Positions 5,566 through 7,093 of a stretch of 7,093 nucleotides of DNA are shown in pieces. The stretch is taken from assembly GCA_947459855.1 (NCBI GenBank), contig CANHFL010000050.1, forward strand, positions 1 through 7,093, given 5' to 3'. A program made the translations under genes and the position numbers. How positions within the stretch are numbered: position 1 is the stretch's first letter; every line of letters begins with the position of its first letter. This stretch comes from Planctomycetaceae bacterium (GTDB lineage: Bacteria > Planctomycetota > Phycisphaerae > Phycisphaerales > SM1A02). The notes beneath the pieces were generated by a model, which ran no database searches, was not told the origin of the DNA, and saw only the letters and a program-made list of their open reading frames with translations.

Positions 5566-7093
5566 GTGACGAACGCAGGACACGCGCTTCCCGGCCATGC
5601 CTTGGGCCCCGCCAACCGCCTGGCGGCCGAGGCCAGCCCCTACCTGCTCCAGCATGCGCACAACCCGGTGGATTGGTGGCCGTGGGGCGCGGCGGCGATC
5701 GCCGAGGCGCGGCGGCGCGACGTGCCCCTCTTCGTCTCGGTCGGTTACAGCACCTGCTACTGGTGCCACGTGATGGCGCGCGAGAGCTTCGATTCGGCCG
5801 CTGCGGCCGCGCTGCTGAACGAGACCTGCGTCCCCGTCAAGGTGGACCGCGAGGAGCGCCCCGACGTCGACGAGGTCCTGATGACCGCGTGCCAGGTCTA
5901 CACCCAGCTGACCGAGGGCCGGCCGAGCGGAGGATGGCCGCTGCACGCGTTCCTCGACCCGCAGACGCTCGAGCCGTTCTTCAGCGGGACGTACTTCCCG
6001 CCGGAGCCGGGCTTCGGGCGGCCGTCGTTCACCGAGCTGCTCGGCGCGGTCCGGCGCGCGTGGACGACCGACCGCGCGGGCATGCGCGACCAGGCGCACC
6101 GCATCGCCGGCATCGTGCGCGCGCAGGGGCGGTCCGGCGAGCCGCGCGTGCTGGACGCGGCGCAGCTGTCCGACGACGTGGCCGATGCGATGCTGCGGCT
6201 GGCCGACCCGACGAACGGCGGCTTCGGCGGCGCGCCCAAGTTCCCGACGCCCGCGTACCCGCGCTTCCTGGCCGCGACGCGCGCCGGCAACCCGGGCGTC
6301 GACGCGCTGCTGAAGCACATGCTGGATCGCATGGCCTGCGGCGGCATCTTCGACCAGGCGGGCGGCGGGTTCCATCGCTATGCGGTGGATGCCACCTGGA
6401 CCGTGCCGCACTTCGAGAAGATGCTCTACGACAACGGCCAGCTGGCCTCGCTGTACGCGTGGAGCGCCGCGCGCACGGGCGACGCGTTCCATGCCGAGGT
6501 CGCCCGCCGGACCTGCGACTGGATGCTGCGCGAGATGACCGGCGAGGACGGCCGGTTCCTTGCCGCGCAGGACGCCGAGGTCGACGCGCGCGAGGGCGCC
6601 AACTACGTGTGGACGCCGGACCAGGTGCGTGCCGCGCTGGACGCGGCAGGCGCTGCCGAGCTGTGGCCGTTCGCGGCGCGGCTCTACGGGCTGCATGCGG
6701 GCGCCAACTTCCAGGATCCGCACCATCCGGACGACCCGGCGGTCTGGGTGCTGCGCCTGGCCGACCGCCCGGATGCGCTGGCCGCTCGTGACGGCATCCC
6801 ACCCGCCGTGTGGTACGCCGACCGCGTGCGCGTGGACGCGGTGCTCCTGGCCGCGCGCGCCACGCGTCCGCAGCCCGCGACCGACGACAAGACGATCGCC
6901 GCGTGGAGCGGCCTGGCGGCGGAGGGCCTGGCCGATGCGGGACGCGTGCTGCGTGAGCCGCGGTTCGTCGACGCCGCCGCGGCCGGCGTCCGATTCTGCG
7001 ACCGGCGCATGCGCACGGCCGACGGCACGCTGCTCCGCGCATGGCGCGCTGGGGCAGGGCACGTGCCCGCGTTCCTGGAGGACGAGGCCCACC
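5566..7093 (+). CDS. yyaL: Thioredoxin-domain protein of the YyaL/SPATA20 (DUF255) family, 3' end outside window
   Basis: This family joins an N-terminal thioredoxin-like domain to an alpha/alpha-barrel resembling six-hairpin glycosidases. Its reaction is not established, so only a general redox or sugar-related role can be proposed. The window shows 509 residues of a family usually 600-700 long. The opening [22 protein letters not shown] (17-38) is diagnostic. The redox motif is STCYWCHVM with Cys64 and Cys67; the common form has His instead of Tyr65. GGWP (122-125), GTYFP (141-145), [10 protein letters not shown] (218-227), [14 protein letters not shown] (259-272), [11 protein letters not shown] (280-290), EGANYVWT (343-350), [11 protein letters not shown] (440-450) and FLEDEAH (503-509) follow in family order. 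WSGL replaces the usual WNGL. The start is a GTG at 5566, the only start codon in frame that leaves a short N-terminus before the conserved block; no ATG is available. No Shine-Dalgarno is visible. It is divergent from the membrane-protein gene. Confidence 0.93.
   Translation, partial: MTNAGHALPGHALGPANRLAAEASPYLLQHAHNPVDWWPWGAAAIAEARRRDVPLFVSVGYSTCYWCHVMARESFDSAAAAALLNETCVPVKVDREERPDVDEVLMTACQVYTQLTEGRPSGGWPLHAFLDPQTLEPFFSGTYFPPEPGFGRPSFTELLGAVRRAWTTDRAGMRDQAHRIAGIVRAQGRSGEPRVLDAAQLSDDVADAMLRLADPTNGGFGGAPKFPTPAYPRFLAATRAGNPGVDALLKHMLDRMACGGIFDQAGGGFHRYAVDATWTVPHFEKMLYDNGQLASLYAWSAARTGDAFHAEVARRTCDWMLREMTGEDGRFLAAQDAEVDAREGANYVWTPDQVRAALDAAGAAELWPFAARLYGLHAGANFQDPHHPDDPAVWVLRLADRPDALAARDGIPPAVWYADRVRVDAVLLAARATRPQPATDDKTIAAWSGLAAEGLADAGRVLREPRFVDAAAAGVRFCDRRMRTADGTLLRAWRAGAGHVPAFLEDEAH

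Noticed and set aside
5533..7092. Long open frame on the minus strand, continuous with the membrane-protein gene and opposite the whole thioredoxin-domain gene
   Set aside because: It is the antisense of a well-supported gene in high-GC DNA where stops are rare. Its product is Arg/Ala/His-rich with no hydrophobic or family pattern until Met at 5532.

Overview
This is a GC-rich bacterial chromosome segment (roughly 70% GC by eye) carrying mostly housekeeping genes on both strands, with no sign of phage, plasmid or CRISPR material. The style suggests Planctomycetota, possibly a Phycisphaerae-like lineage. The clues are the YSVKSCGN active-site block of LysA, an enlarged NuoJ, general scarcity of Shine-Dalgarno sequences, and the gene mixture. 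This assignment is an inference from protein style, not from a marker gene.

Layout, left to right. (1) Positions 1-1378, minus strand: nuoJ and nuoK, membrane subunits of respiratory complex I, overlapping by 4 nt. The likely first codons of the next gene (nuoL expected) overlap the nuoK stop at the window edge. A good sigma-70-type promoter lies 28 nt before nuoJ, so this is the start of a nuoJK(L...) transcript with no nuoI in front of it. (2) Positions 1570-2860, plus strand: pgsA and pgpA, two consecutive steps of phosphatidylglycerol synthesis (CDP-diacylglycerol to PG-phosphate to PG), separated by 19 nt that hold a small perfect hairpin. (3) Positions 2861-3248: a 388-nt non-coding stretch between convergent genes. 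It is bounded by an imperfect 36-nt inverted repeat, one copy just after each gene's stop codon, and contains a perfect 13-bp hairpin framed by a 10-bp inverted repeat. It looks like a REP/MITE-type element. (4) Positions 3249-5532, minus strand: a glycine/alanine-rich multi-span membrane protein of unknown function followed 31 nt later by lysA (diaminopimelate decarboxylase, last step of lysine synthesis). (5) Positions 5566-7093, plus strand: a YyaL/SPATA20-type thioredoxin-domain protein, divergent from the membrane protein across a 33-nt gap and cut off by the window end.

The genes fall into unrelated functions: energy conservation, phospholipid synthesis, lysine/peptidoglycan precursor synthesis, and a thioredoxin-like protein. 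I see no convincing new multi-gene system. The items most worth a second look are the structured repeat element at 2865-3246, the enlarged NuoJ with a predicted periplasmic insertion, and near-identical TAGSCT boxes placed 6-7 nt before two start codons that lack ribosome binding sites.
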